This document shows, piece by piece, positions 1 through 8,200 of a DNA stretch of 10,245 nt; positions within the stretch are counted from its first letter, which is position 1, and the number at the start of each line of letters is the position of its first letter. The notes beneath the pieces are model-generated. The model was not told where the DNA came from, did no database searches, and saw only the letters and a program-made list of their open reading frames with translations. A program made the translations under genes and the position numbers. The DNA comes from an uncultured Porphyromonadaceae bacterium. Lineage in GTDB: Bacteria; Bacteroidota; Bacteroidia; Bacteroidales; Muribaculaceae. The stretch is from positions 1 to 10,245 of the forward strand of contig CAMWRO010000075.1 in NCBI GenBank assembly GCA_947176615.1. The letters are read 5' to 3'.

Positions 1-568
1 GGGAATCGCGGATGTACGCCACATTGGTAAAAAAGTTCAGTTGTCCGTTGATTCCGTGTATTGTCTGCACGGTGAGAGGCCCGGTCATCGTGTCCCCCGA
101 TTTTTTGACATAACGCGCGTCAGCCTTCGCCTTCCCCTTGTTGCCCGCATAGGCCGTCGACGATGTCTCCCCCAGCGCGATGGAGGCCGAAATCTCGACA
201 TACGCCGACCCGCCCCAGCGGTAAGTCTTGTTCGTCGCCTTGTCGACATAAATCTTCCCCGTCTCACCCGTCGCCGGAAACGCCGCCTTGTTGTCAAATT
301 CCAGCACATCGTCCACATAGCTCGGCAACTGGCTCGACGGGACCTTCCCCCCCGAGTCAAGCGTCGCAACGCCACCCGCCTTCCCCATCTCCGTGCGCTT
401 GACCTGCGCGTCATTGGTCACATTACCCAGCGACACATCCGTCTTCGTGAGCGTCACCGCCCCCTTCCGCCCGTTTACCGAGGTCACAACCGCCCCGAGG
501 AGTTTCGTCTTGAAACGAGTCAACCCATCGAGGTCAAGAAACTTCTTCACTGTTGATACATCTGCCAT
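1..568 (-). CDS. Phage tail fibre / receptor-binding protein, N-terminal part (3' end outside window)
   Basis: I translated this frame by hand. It opens MADVSTVKKFLDLDGLTRF at the ATG at 568 and stays open to position 1, giving 189 codons of a longer protein. Motifs in order: SVNGRKGAVTLTKTDVSLGNV (about 32-52), the widespread 'VNGxxGAVTLT...LGNV' fibre repeat; VPSSQLPSYVDDVLEF (about 79-94); GETGKIYVDKATNKTYRWGG (about 102-121) followed by SAYVEIS; and KKSGDTMTGPLTVQ (about 156-169), a second common fibre repeat. Such proteins form trimeric distal fibres that bind the host surface. The receptor-binding C-terminus lies outside the window. It is the last gene of the visible run, 34 bases after the preceding stop. 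Base composition is odd: 115 of 180 bases are G or C in 181-240 plus 301-420, well above the genes upstream. Function by family motifs is strong; the receptor is unknown. Confidence 0.93.
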   Translation of the reverse strand, partial: MADVSTVKKFLDLDGLTRFKTKLLGAVVTSVNGRKGAVTLTKTDVSLGNVTNDAQVKRTEMGKAGGVATLDSGGKVPSSQLPSYVDDVLEFDNKAAFPATGETGKIYVDKATNKTYRWGGSAYVEISASIALGETSSTAYAGNKGKAKADARYVKKSGDTMTGPLTVQTIHGINGQLNFFTNVAYIRDS

Positions 569-602
569 AGTGTTTTTTGTTTATACAGTTTATAATTTGT
601 TG
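569..602 (-). other. A/T-rich leader before the fibre gene
   Basis: Only 7 of these 34 bases are G or C, in sharp contrast to the G+C-rich fibre gene that follows. On the coding strand it holds a short direct repeat, TATAAACTGTATAAAC, then an A-rich run up to the ATG. There is no Shine-Dalgarno sequence. A/T-rich leaders are typical translation-start contexts in Bacteroidota. I see no TTTG/TAnnTTTG promoter pair. It may act only as a leader, or mark a recombination boundary. Confidence 0.3.
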
Positions 603-1484
603 TTATTCGTGCACCTTGTGAAAGTCTTCAAAAAGCGCGTCAATTTCCGTGTCGGGAATGGGGTCAACAGCGACATCGATCTCAATCTGCTGTGACCCTA
701 CTATTTGAACCCAGTCAGCCGGGCCCGGGCCCACATAACGGTATGTGACCCACTCTCCCCCCGGCCGCATGTCAGAGCGGGAACTGAGGAAGGTGATTTC
801 AAGACCTGCCGGGACAGCCGTGCCGATCAGATGCATGAACACATTGTCGGCCATGAGCGCGTCGACCGCTGATTCAAGCGAAAACACCGAGTCCCCGTAC
901 CTGTCGCCAAGCCACAGGTTGACGTTCACCTTGCCTAATGCACTTGTCCCTTGTTTTAATCTGTTTACCTCTTGAGAGATGTCGAGCAGATTCGCTACAT
1001 GCTGGGCGGTCATTACACCCGCCATCGTTTCAGTAGCGCCGGGTAAGAAAACGTCATATCCAAATTCTGCCCCGTCTAATAAGGAAACTCCGTGTCCGGA
1101 CAATAAGACCTGACTTGTCCCCGAAATTACCTGTATAGGGTGGGTGAGCGCCATTACGCCATGTAACCCCTGTCGCCAGCGTTCAATCGCCTCCAACAGG
1201 GCCGGCACGCCCGCATATTTTTTCCTCCAAGCATCCAGCATTGACACTGTGTTTTGCAAATCGGGCAATGATTCCCGCACAGTGTCAAGATATTCAGTAA
1301 CGTCTTTTGAGAAGCGTTCAAAGTCACTCTTTGTAGTGGACGAAATGGCTGCTACATCTTTTAACAATGCATTGAGAAAATCGAGGATTTCACCAACAAT
1401 TTCATTGGTGACGCTCTCCCTTTCGGTCGTATATTTTATAAACTCGATGAGTTCTGAAATATGTAATCTGAGATTTTCGTCCAT
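603..1484 (-). CDS. Tail fibre or baseplate-adaptor protein, 293 aa
   Basis: The start is the ATG at 1484, 7 bases after the upstream stop; the stop is TAA. The N-terminus is helical and charged, with SVTNEIVGEILDFLN at about residues 24-38, followed by an amphipathic, probably coiled-coil stretch to about residue 90. Residues about 152-175 (TETMAGVMTAQHVANLLDIS) resemble the 'AGVMSAxDKxKLD' element common in phage tail fibres and baseplate proteins. The C-terminal third is beta-rich, contains WVTYRYVGPGPADW (about 243-258) and ends in an acidic tail with PDTEIDALFEDF. I read it as a trimeric stalk with a small C-terminal domain, attached at the tail tip and placed just before the main fibre gene. 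It may be a second fibre, or the adaptor that mounts the fibre. The gene call is firm; the structural role is inferred from motif and position. Confidence 0.85.
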   Translation of the reverse strand: MDENLRLHISELIEFIKYTTERESVTNEIVGEILDFLNALLKDVAAISSTTKSDFERFSKDVTEYLDTVRESLPDLQNTVSMLDAWRKKYAGVPALLEAIERWRQGLHGVMALTHPIQVISGTSQVLLSGHGVSLLDGAEFGYDVFLPGATETMAGVMTAQHVANLLDISQEVNRLKQGTSALGKVNVNLWLGDRYGDSVFSLESAVDALMADNVFMHLIGTAVPAGLEITFLSSRSDMRPGGEWVTYRYVGPGPADWVQIVGSQQIEIDVAVDPIPDTEIDALFEDFHKVHE

Positions 1485-1491
1485 TATGCTG

Positions 1492-2646
1492 TTAGTTAAA
1501 GCGATTGTTAAACTCGTCAGAAAACAGGCGTGGGCGCACAGACTCGTTTCCCGAGATTATCTGATGTGATAACATAACATCTGATTCGGTAAGCGTAAAC
1601 GTCAGATTTATCTCAATAGGTTTTTCAGGCCTTAGATCAAAAGAAAAATCATCTAACGATGGTATAACGCGAACTTGGAGTGGCGACAAATCCAGAAGGT
1701 AAACCTCGTCGCTGGCGACCATGTCCAGTATAAAGGCCACCCGGTCGCGGTCGGTAACAAACGATTCAATTGTCAAGGGGCATTCCATCACATTTCGGCC
1801 CCGGCGGTTTACAAAGTCGCTTACGCGATGGTCGTAGACGGTGTAGACAGAATCTTTGTCAGACGGAGATGGTGAAAATTTCAGTTTGCCGGGCAGATCT
1901 ATTATTTCAAAAACGCCGAGGGAATTGCGAAACTTAACCCGGCAGTGATCACGGGTCGGTTCTGACCTTACAATTACAATACGAGCAGAAAAATTCCCGT
2001 CGGAACGCACGTCAAAGACTGATGGGACAACACCATGATTTACAAAGAACCATCTGCGCAGTCTTTCAGGATCAAGCGCCCAAATTCCGTCCCCCGGGTT
2101 TTCACTCCAGCCTTTAGTGCTTATGGGGTCTGTAACAGTTAGTTCATAACCTCTGTTTTCTGGAAGCATGAAATATAGCGGTGTGAGTTCTGTTTCACGA
2201 ATTTCGATTTGCCATCCGTTGGTGCGCGTGGTGAGGAAATAATTGGCTTCGGGATTAAAAAAACGTGATGCAAATATGTCGGATTCAAGTTCGGTCATTC
2301 TTCGGAAGTTCTGCTTGCTTATACCTCCCGGAACGACGATAAAAACAGATTCATCAATTCCGGCGGCAAGATCAATTGTGATTTTCTTAAATCCATCTCT
2401 CGATGCGAGAACAAACCCCAACGGACTATCATCCTCGTAGATTGGCTCAGGGAAAAATCCGATTTCCGAACTGATAACGTCAGCCACATTAAGCCTTAAC
2501 GGCGGACTGAAACGACCTTCAAAGACCTTGACATCTCCCACATGCACTATATAGGGATACGTCGCTCCGTCCGCATCCCAGTCGTTCTGTATGACAATCG
2601 GGTTACGGGCAAATCTATAAGCGGATGTGTCTATGGGTGTTGGCAT
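1492..2646 (-). CDS. Distal tail protein, beta-rich, 384 aa
   Basis: The start is the ATG at 2646, 8 bases after the small gene's stop, in an A/T-rich context (AATTTCAAATG); the stop is TAA. There is no signal peptide or membrane segment. The N-terminus contains SAYRFARNPIVIQND (about 8-22), then VGDVKVFEGRF (about 36-46) and RLNVADVISSEIGFF (about 51-65). This 'F..NP..., ...VG...F.G.F, ...V.DI...' layout is one I associate with tail proteins downstream of tape measures in Bacteroidales phages. The rest alternates short hydrophobic strands with turns, as in beta-sandwich tail-tip proteins, and has no catalytic motif I can identify. Sampled composition is low: 22 of 60 G+C at 1621-1680 and 25 of 60 at 2161-2220. 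Its position between the hub-like protein and the fibre genes suggests a tail-tip building block. I cannot assign it to a named fold such as Dit or Tal. Confidence 0.83.
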   Translation of the reverse strand: MPTPIDTSAYRFARNPIVIQNDWDADGATYPYIVHVGDVKVFEGRFSPPLRLNVADVISSEIGFFPEPIYEDDSPLGFVLASRDGFKKITIDLAAGIDESVFIVVPGGISKQNFRRMTELESDIFASRFFNPEANYFLTTRTNGWQIEIRETELTPLYFMLPENRGYELTVTDPISTKGWSENPGDGIWALDPERLRRWFFVNHGVVPSVFDVRSDGNFSARIVIVRSEPTRDHCRVKFRNSLGVFEIIDLPGKLKFSPSPSDKDSVYTVYDHRVSDFVNRRGRNVMECPLTIESFVTDRDRVAFILDMVASDEVYLLDLSPLQVRVIPSLDDFSFDLRPEKPIEINLTFTLTESDVMLSHQIISGNESVRPRLFSDEFNNRFN

Positions 2647-2654
2647 TTGAAATT

Positions 2655-2900
2655 CTATTTAATGATTACGCAAAGAACAGTCCCGAAAAACTTAATTGCC
2701 GGGTGTAACGAATTGATAAAGATGTCGCGTTCAGTTGACGGCGTCGTCACGAATTTATAGAAGGCATCCCTATTTCCGACATGAGATTTTGTCCATGACA
2801 GAAACAGGTGGTCCGTATCAAGGATAATGGGGGCTGTGGGGGCGTTGTTCTTATCCATAGTCGCAAAATTATCAATCTGACCAATGTCCCCAAAGGACAT
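2655..2900 (-). CDS. Small unknown tail-operon protein (81 aa; longer or shorter starts possible)
   Basis: The frame is open between two certain tail genes and stops at TAG, 8 bases before the next start, so a real gene is likely. Three in-frame ATGs compete. The one at 2948 gives 97 aa but overlaps the previous gene by 31 bases. The one at 2900 gives 81 aa and sits 17 bases after the previous stop. The one at 2858 gives 67 aa and begins MDKNNAPTAPIILDTDHLFL. I chose 2900 because its spacing best fits the other gaps; none has a Shine-Dalgarno sequence. The protein has no cysteine-rich, nucleotide-binding or catalytic motif, and its C-terminus is hydrophobic with a basic last residue (KFFGTVLCVIIK). 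I do not recognise it. Given its position it may be a small tail-tip component or an assembly factor. Confidence 0.62.
   Translation of the reverse strand: MSFGDIGQIDNFATMDKNNAPTAPIILDTDHLFLSWTKSHVGNRDAFYKFVTTPSTERDIFINSLHPAIKFFGTVLCVIIK
2863..2894 (-). promoter_or_regulatory. Match to the Bacteroides promoter consensus inside the small gene
   Basis: On the minus strand TTTG (2894-2891) is followed by 19 bases and then TAATTTTGC (2871-2863). The Bacteroides housekeeping consensus is a TTTG at -33 and TAnnTTTG at -7, with about 19-21 bases between them. Transcription would begin almost on the ATG at 2858. The match lies inside an open frame within a compact operon, so it may be chance. Confidence 0.3.
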
Positions 2901-2917
2901 GTTGAATATGTCTGCTG

Positions 2918-5254
2918 TCAGTCTCGCTCCATTTTTGCAACGAGACATACGCCGTATTTTAATTTTAATGACACGGTCCCGACTGGGGAGTTAAGGTCGT
3001 AATCGGATGGATTGTCTGCATCATTGAATATTACCGGGCAAATGCTGTACACCGCCGAGCAATGGTAAGTCTTATATTTGCGTTGCCCCTCCCACATGAT
3101 GTCTTTGTTAGCCGGATCCGTTTCCCATGTTGGCAACAGCAAAGATACAGATAATTTAACCGCCCTGAATGGCTCCCACTCAGGGCCTGCTACCTGTGTC
3201 ATTAATTCGGGGTGCTGTCGGTACCATTCTGAAAGCGCGACACCGGTACCTCCAGCCGCTGCTGTAACTGAGTCTATGTCTGATGATTCGAGTTCCCATT
3301 TGAGATGATAAGAGACCGGATCAAAGGCTGCTAAGACTGGGATATTCCGTTCAGAATCGATGTCATAGTTACCCTGAGTAGAAATCGTGCGCAATTTTAT
3401 CTCTGCCGACACGGTTTTATCAGACGGCAGCGTGTAGGAGAACGTGTCGACGAGGCAGCGGATGTTCCCCACTGTCACAGGCGATAGGGCATTCAGTGTG
3501 TCAAGTACCTTTTTGTCGACATGCATCGATGTCTCAATTTCGCGGTTGCCGTGGCGGAGTATTTCGTCATACTCTTTCCAGAACCGCGCAAAAAGTCCGT
3601 TGCCAAACTGAAATAAAAGCGACAGCGTGTGGGATGTTCCGTCTGGGAAAGTGATGTTTTTGTTCTGGTATGTCAATGGAGAAAACCTCCCTATCGTACC
3701 AGACCGGCATTCGCTTGACTGCGTGAATGCGAACATAAAGGCGAGAGGGGTTTCCACCGTGTCGTTGTCCTCACGGTCACCGCTGTCATTGCCCCTTATG
3801 TAAGTATGGCAGTGCCGAGATCCGACAAGGAATAGCGGCATAATCTCGTTTACCCCGAGAATCGGGGATTTGACCCTGCCAACCGAAACCCATTCGTCGT
3901 CGCTTGAGAGTTCTACGACATCGATGCCCGGGGTTGCCGGATCCCAGTCGAAAAAACTCGAACCGGAAGTTATGACCTTGCCATTGGTCCTGTCGAGTTT
4001 TGACCATGTGCAGGTAGGGACTTCAAATGCAATTATTCCCGAGGAGGGTTTCATGTCTTTTCGTGCCGCCGTCATGTTGCGCGAGGTATAATAATCAGGA
4101 TCCGGGTAATCAGGATCCGGATAATCTGGATTTTCGTTATAGTCGGGCCAGTCATATTCAAAGTCATCACGATCTTCATTCCAATTCCATCCGGCGACAT
4201 CACTGCCGAATCTAATGCCCTCCATGTCATGTCCGTCAATAAAATCCTCGAAACGGCTGCAGACGGGTTTTGCCCCGTCAATGGAAGTCTGAGCCGTTAG
4301 TTTGACATACTGCGGGTTGAGATAGTTTATTTTGGCCGGGGAGGACAGAAAACCGGAAAGGTCGGCTGCTGTATTTTGGGTCACTATGTCACGGACAAAG
4401 GCAAGCGACGCGGTACGGGTATTGGAATCAAGCCTGTAAACGAGTCCGAACCTTACATACAGGGCGTTAAGGAATGATTCCACGGTGACTGTCGGCAGAA
4501 GGTCGCGGTAGTGGAGCCATCCGGTACAGCAGGCGTCGGCCACGTTGTTCAGAACCACGAGGCGGCTGAGATCGGCATCAAGATCAAACGGGTTGCTCTC
4601 AATTCGGTACCCGATGTCGTCAAAAATCAGCTCTATCACTCTCCATACTCGCACAAACGGGGTTATGCCGTAATCGCTGGGCACCCTGACATCGGTGACA
4701 TTTCCGTCAATGGTCCGTTTTGCCGATCTGTAGACGGCGAGTCCGTCTTTCCCCGGACGGTTTAGAATCTCATAGCAGTCGGGGTTGTCAGTTTTTCCGA
4801 CCAATATTGGAAATACCGCGAGGTCATCAATCGCCGAGTTGGAACTTTTGTAAAGATGTTCGACATGTTCACGCAGTTCCCCTTGCTCAAATTTCAGAAC
4901 CGGGAGATTCTCAAGGTCGGGAAGCCTCTTGCTGCGCCAGTTCTCATATTCGGTCGAATTGTCGAAACCGATGTTTATCTCGATTCCGTCATCAGGCGAG
5001 GCCGAAATAACATTTATTACGCCGGTTCTGCACAACGACCCGTCGGTCAGGATACATCTCTCCCTGTTGACACGTTCACCGGCATCAAGGCGGAGGGGAT
5101 GAAAGAAGATCTTGTTGTTACGCGGAGAGACCGGGACAGTGGCCGGCACTGACTGGCTCCCGACATCGTTAAACACGGGCGATGTCTCCTCGATGTCTAT
5201 TGAAAAACCGCGAGGCAGATCTAGAATCTCCCCGTTAATTGAAATTTCTATCAT
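2918..5254 (-). CDS. Large tail-tip / hub-like tail protein, 778 aa
   Basis: The start is the ATG at 5254, 6 bases after the tape measure stop; the stop is TGA. There is no signal peptide or membrane segment. The N-terminal 60 residues read ISINGEILDLPRGFSIDIEE, then SPVFNDVGSQSVPATVPVSP followed by RNNKIF. This 'P.F...S...T.P.(S/T)..N' pattern recurs, as far as I know, in the protein that follows the tape measure in Bacteroidota tailed phages. Residues about 257-285 (ESFLNALYVRFGLVYRLD and following) look like another conserved block of the same family. A PDPDY-type tandem repeat lies at about 373-388. The remainder is a mixed, strand-rich region without a hydrolase motif I can see. Position directly after the tape measure suggests the hub or tip on which the tail tube is nucleated. 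The gene is certain; the hub role is inference. Confidence 0.85.
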   Translation of the reverse strand: MIEISINGEILDLPRGFSIDIEETSPVFNDVGSQSVPATVPVSPRNNKIFFHPLRLDAGERVNRERCILTDGSLCRTGVINVISASPDDGIEINIGFDNSTEYENWRSKRLPDLENLPVLKFEQGELREHVEHLYKSSNSAIDDLAVFPILVGKTDNPDCYEILNRPGKDGLAVYRSAKRTIDGNVTDVRVPSDYGITPFVRVWRVIELIFDDIGYRIESNPFDLDADLSRLVVLNNVADACCTGWLHYRDLLPTVTVESFLNALYVRFGLVYRLDSNTRTASLAFVRDIVTQNTAADLSGFLSSPAKINYLNPQYVKLTAQTSIDGAKPVCSRFEDFIDGHDMEGIRFGSDVAGWNWNEDRDDFEYDWPDYNENPDYPDPDYPDPDYYTSRNMTAARKDMKPSSGIIAFEVPTCTWSKLDRTNGKVITSGSSFFDWDPATPGIDVVELSSDDEWVSVGRVKSPILGVNEIMPLFLVGSRHCHTYIRGNDSGDREDNDTVETPLAFMFAFTQSSECRSGTIGRFSPLTYQNKNITFPDGTSHTLSLLFQFGNGLFARFWKEYDEILRHGNREIETSMHVDKKVLDTLNALSPVTVGNIRCLVDTFSYTLPSDKTVSAEIKLRTISTQGNYDIDSERNIPVLAAFDPVSYHLKWELESSDIDSVTAAAGGTGVALSEWYRQHPELMTQVAGPEWEPFRAVKLSVSLLLPTWETDPANKDIMWEGQRKYKTYHCSAVYSICPVIFNDADNPSDYDLNSPVGTVSLKLKYGVCLVAKMERD
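4092..4136 (-). repeat. Three tandem 15-bp units encoding an acidic Pro/Tyr repeat
   Basis: On the + strand the unit TAATCAGGATCCGG(G/A) occurs at 4092-4106 and 4107-4121, differing only at the last base; a degraded third copy follows at 4122-4136. Read on the coding strand it gives PDYPDPDYPDPDY inside the 778-residue tail protein. The period is a multiple of three, so copy-number change keeps the reading frame. It sits in an Asp/Tyr/Asn-rich segment that looks like a flexible acidic loop. Confidence 0.85.
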
Positions 5255-5260
5255 GACAAA

Positions 5261-8200
5261 TCATTTTAATCCGTGGTTGCGTGTGAACGGTGCGCGGGCG
5301 CGGTCGAGGGTGTCTTTAGCGTTTTCAAGATCCTGAAAAACCACATACGCTCGGATATGTCTGACAGCCTCGCGTAATTCCTTGGCGGCGGCTGTCAGGT
5401 CGGAGGTATCGACACCGGGCGCGGCTGAAGTATATCCGCCATCGGCATATCCGGCGGAAGGAGTTCCGGACGGCACACCGGAACCGAGAATCTTGTTTCG
5501 ACGAATTGCCTCGATTGTTCCCACGGCGTCGACCACCCGGGGGTTGTCCATAATCGGTTTCGGCACTACATACTCGCCGCGATGAACGACACCCGCCACC
5601 TCGTAGCGGTCGCCGTCGCCCGTATAACCGCCGTCGGCATAACCCGACAGGACACGCTCCGCCTTGGCCGGGGCCTGTGTCGTGGTGTCGGCGGTATTGC
5701 CCGGCTGCATATTCTTGATTTTGTCGCGTTCTGCCTTTGCAGTCGCCATTTGCGCGACACCGGTAGCAGTCATCAAGGCGGCCGCCGCAATGCCCCACGG
5801 AGTATAACCGAACTGCGCAAAAGTCTTGATTACTCCGACAGCTGTATCTGCGATAATCTGTGAAACCTTTATCGCAAAGTCCACATCGGCATATTTCTTT
5901 TGAATTTCGAGTTTTTTGTTTTCCTTTTCTTCTTCGAGGGCGGCGGTGTCCTCTCCGTTATTCTTTGCCTGTTGTATCAGAACATCGAATTTCGCGTCAC
6001 TCTTTGCGATTTCGGCATCCTGTATGGCGGAGAACATCGAGCTGGAAAGATTCGCGTAATAATCGAAATATTGCTTTGCGTTATTTACTCCGAGTTGTAA
6101 TTTTTTACGCTGATAGTCTTTTTCTTTTATCAGTCCTTGACGGTGGTAGTTTTCGAGCTGCGCGAGTTCTCTCTGGTATTCTTGACCCCACGAAAGCCCG
6201 GTCAACTCCTGAAGCTGCCACTGCTGTTCGAGAGCCTGATAACGGAGGGCGGCGATACGGCGTTGTTTTTCTTCTTCGAGTGCCACGATTTCGTCCGCGC
6301 TCACTCCCTCGGCGTTCTTCAGACCCTCGTAATACATACTTAGTCCCTGAATCTGCCGGGTAAATCCGTTTGCGATGCCGTCCGCGCTTGTTGTGTCGGT
6401 CATTGCCTCGCGTAGAGCTTCGGCGAATTTACCGGTATCAGTGAGGACTTTACTTTGTACCTGCTGAATTTCCTCTCCGAGCTGCTGGAAAAGTTTCGTT
6501 TTCTCGTCGGTGGTATAATAGTCGGCGGCGGCTACTTCGTCGTAATAACGGCGGAGTTCCTTCAGCTGCTCCTCGTGGTTCTGGCGTTCCAGTTCCAAAA
6601 GATAGATACCTGAAGCCTCCTGTAAATCACTGTCGGCGATAACAGAGGCGCGTATTAAATCGGATTGATGTCGGTAAAACGCTTCATTCGCCGCCGTTCT
6701 CTGTTTGTGGTTCTCGCTGTCCTGTTGAACCATGGCCTTGTTGATAGCCTGTTGAGCGGTTACAGTCTGTTGAGCCAGTTTGTTCTGCTCTGCGTTTATC
6801 GCGTCGAGTGTTTTCGTGTGGCTCTGCTTGGTGTTGGCTTTCAGGGTATCGAGCGCGGCGTTGAGTTCCATGCAATAACGGATTAACTCTTTATTCTTGG
6901 CGATAGTCTTTTCCGTCGCGGTCATGTCGGTTTTATTGATTTCCAACAGCCGGCGCTGGTGCGCGTCGTCAACCGGGGCGGTCGCCTCGGTTATAGAATC
7001 TTCTCCGTATGTTCCCGGCTCTCTCTTGTGCTTTGATTTGCCCATGAGTTCCTTTTTCTCCTCCTGAAGGAGTTTGATACGTTTCTGAATCCGGTCGAGT
7101 TCTTCATCGCTCTGGGGGTCAATTTTGCGGAGGCGTTTCAGTTCGGCGTTAATCTCCTTCAGACGCGAAACGGTTTCGGTCGCCGCCGTGTTGGTCTTAT
7201 CCAATACTGTATCTACCGTTTCGCCGGTAGAGGTTGACGGAGGAACGATAACGCCGTCAGAAATGGCTTTATTCATTCGCTCCTTGAACGCCTGTAAATC
7301 TTTGTCTGCCTGATTCCATATTTCCTTAGCTTGATTAAGCTCCTTTTTAGCCTTATCCTTATCGCTTGATTGCCAAACGAATGTTTTTTTATCGGAGGCG
7401 GTCTGCAACTTGATTTGTGCATCGTCGTATGTGTCGCGAGCTGCTTCAGCAGCGGCGGCAAGTTCCTGAAGTTTGTCGTAGTTAGCTTTGTACCTCATTT
7501 CTTTTTCTAAAGAATCAAGGTATAGATCGAGTTTTTCCTTTGCCGCGACATATTTACCGGTGGTTTCGTCGATTTTCGCGTTATATCCCGGAATAATCTT
7601 ATTCAGTTCGGCGACCGCCTTTTGTCGACGTTTCAACGACAAATTTTCATTTTCGGCGACCATTATCAGGGCTTCGATTTTGCCCTTCTGTTCCCCGTAC
7701 TGTTTTGAGGCTTCGCGATTTGCCTCCGACCATGCGTCGGTCTTTTCTGTGGATTCGTCAATAACGGAATTATATCCAATAATAGCGGCTACAACAGTAG
7801 CAACCAATCCTATGACCAATAGAATAGGGTTAGCCATCATCGCTGCGTTCCATGCCCTTTGAGCCACAGCCGCAACGCCTGAGGCAGCCGCGTCTTTGTA
7901 TAGTGCGACCGCTTTGGCCGCCAGAGCCTTGATTGCGTTGGCGATATTGGCGATAAATGTTTTAGTTGCATTTGAGGCGGCAAGCTGTGCGACCTTATAT
8001 GCGACTAAGGCTGTTACAAGTCCATTTATAGCTGCTCGGCCGATTGCTGTCTGTGTAAACAGTTTCGTAAACCAGCCGACGAGAGTACCGACGGCGGACA
8101 CAAGCTGCCCGAACACCCCGGCGGCAAAAGCGACTATTTGCCCCAAAGGTGAAAAAGCGTCGATAATAGAACCTATCCAGTTGACGACCTCTGTAGACCA

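Noticed and set aside
41..556. Long + strand open frame of 171 codons
   Set aside because: It lies opposite the fibre gene, whose minus-strand translation has several unmistakable fibre motifs. The + frame is Arg-rich and arises from the G+C-rich composition.
721..732. 12-base palindrome GGGCCCGGGCCC
   Set aside because: It is self-complementary, but it encodes the GPGPA segment of the 293-residue protein. Repeated Gly/Pro codons explain it without a regulatory role.
1144..1569. + strand open frame of 141 codons
   Set aside because: It crosses the boundary between two well-supported minus-strand tail genes and has no recognisable protein features.
3140..3147. TATCTTTGC on the minus strand, a -7 promoter-box match
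   Set aside because: No TTTG is found at the required distance upstream, and it lies in the middle of the 778-residue coding region.
5860..6363. + strand open frame of 167 codons
   Set aside because: It is antisense to the coiled-coil part of the tape measure. Its product is Arg/Ser/Phe-rich low-complexity sequence, with no neighbour on that strand.
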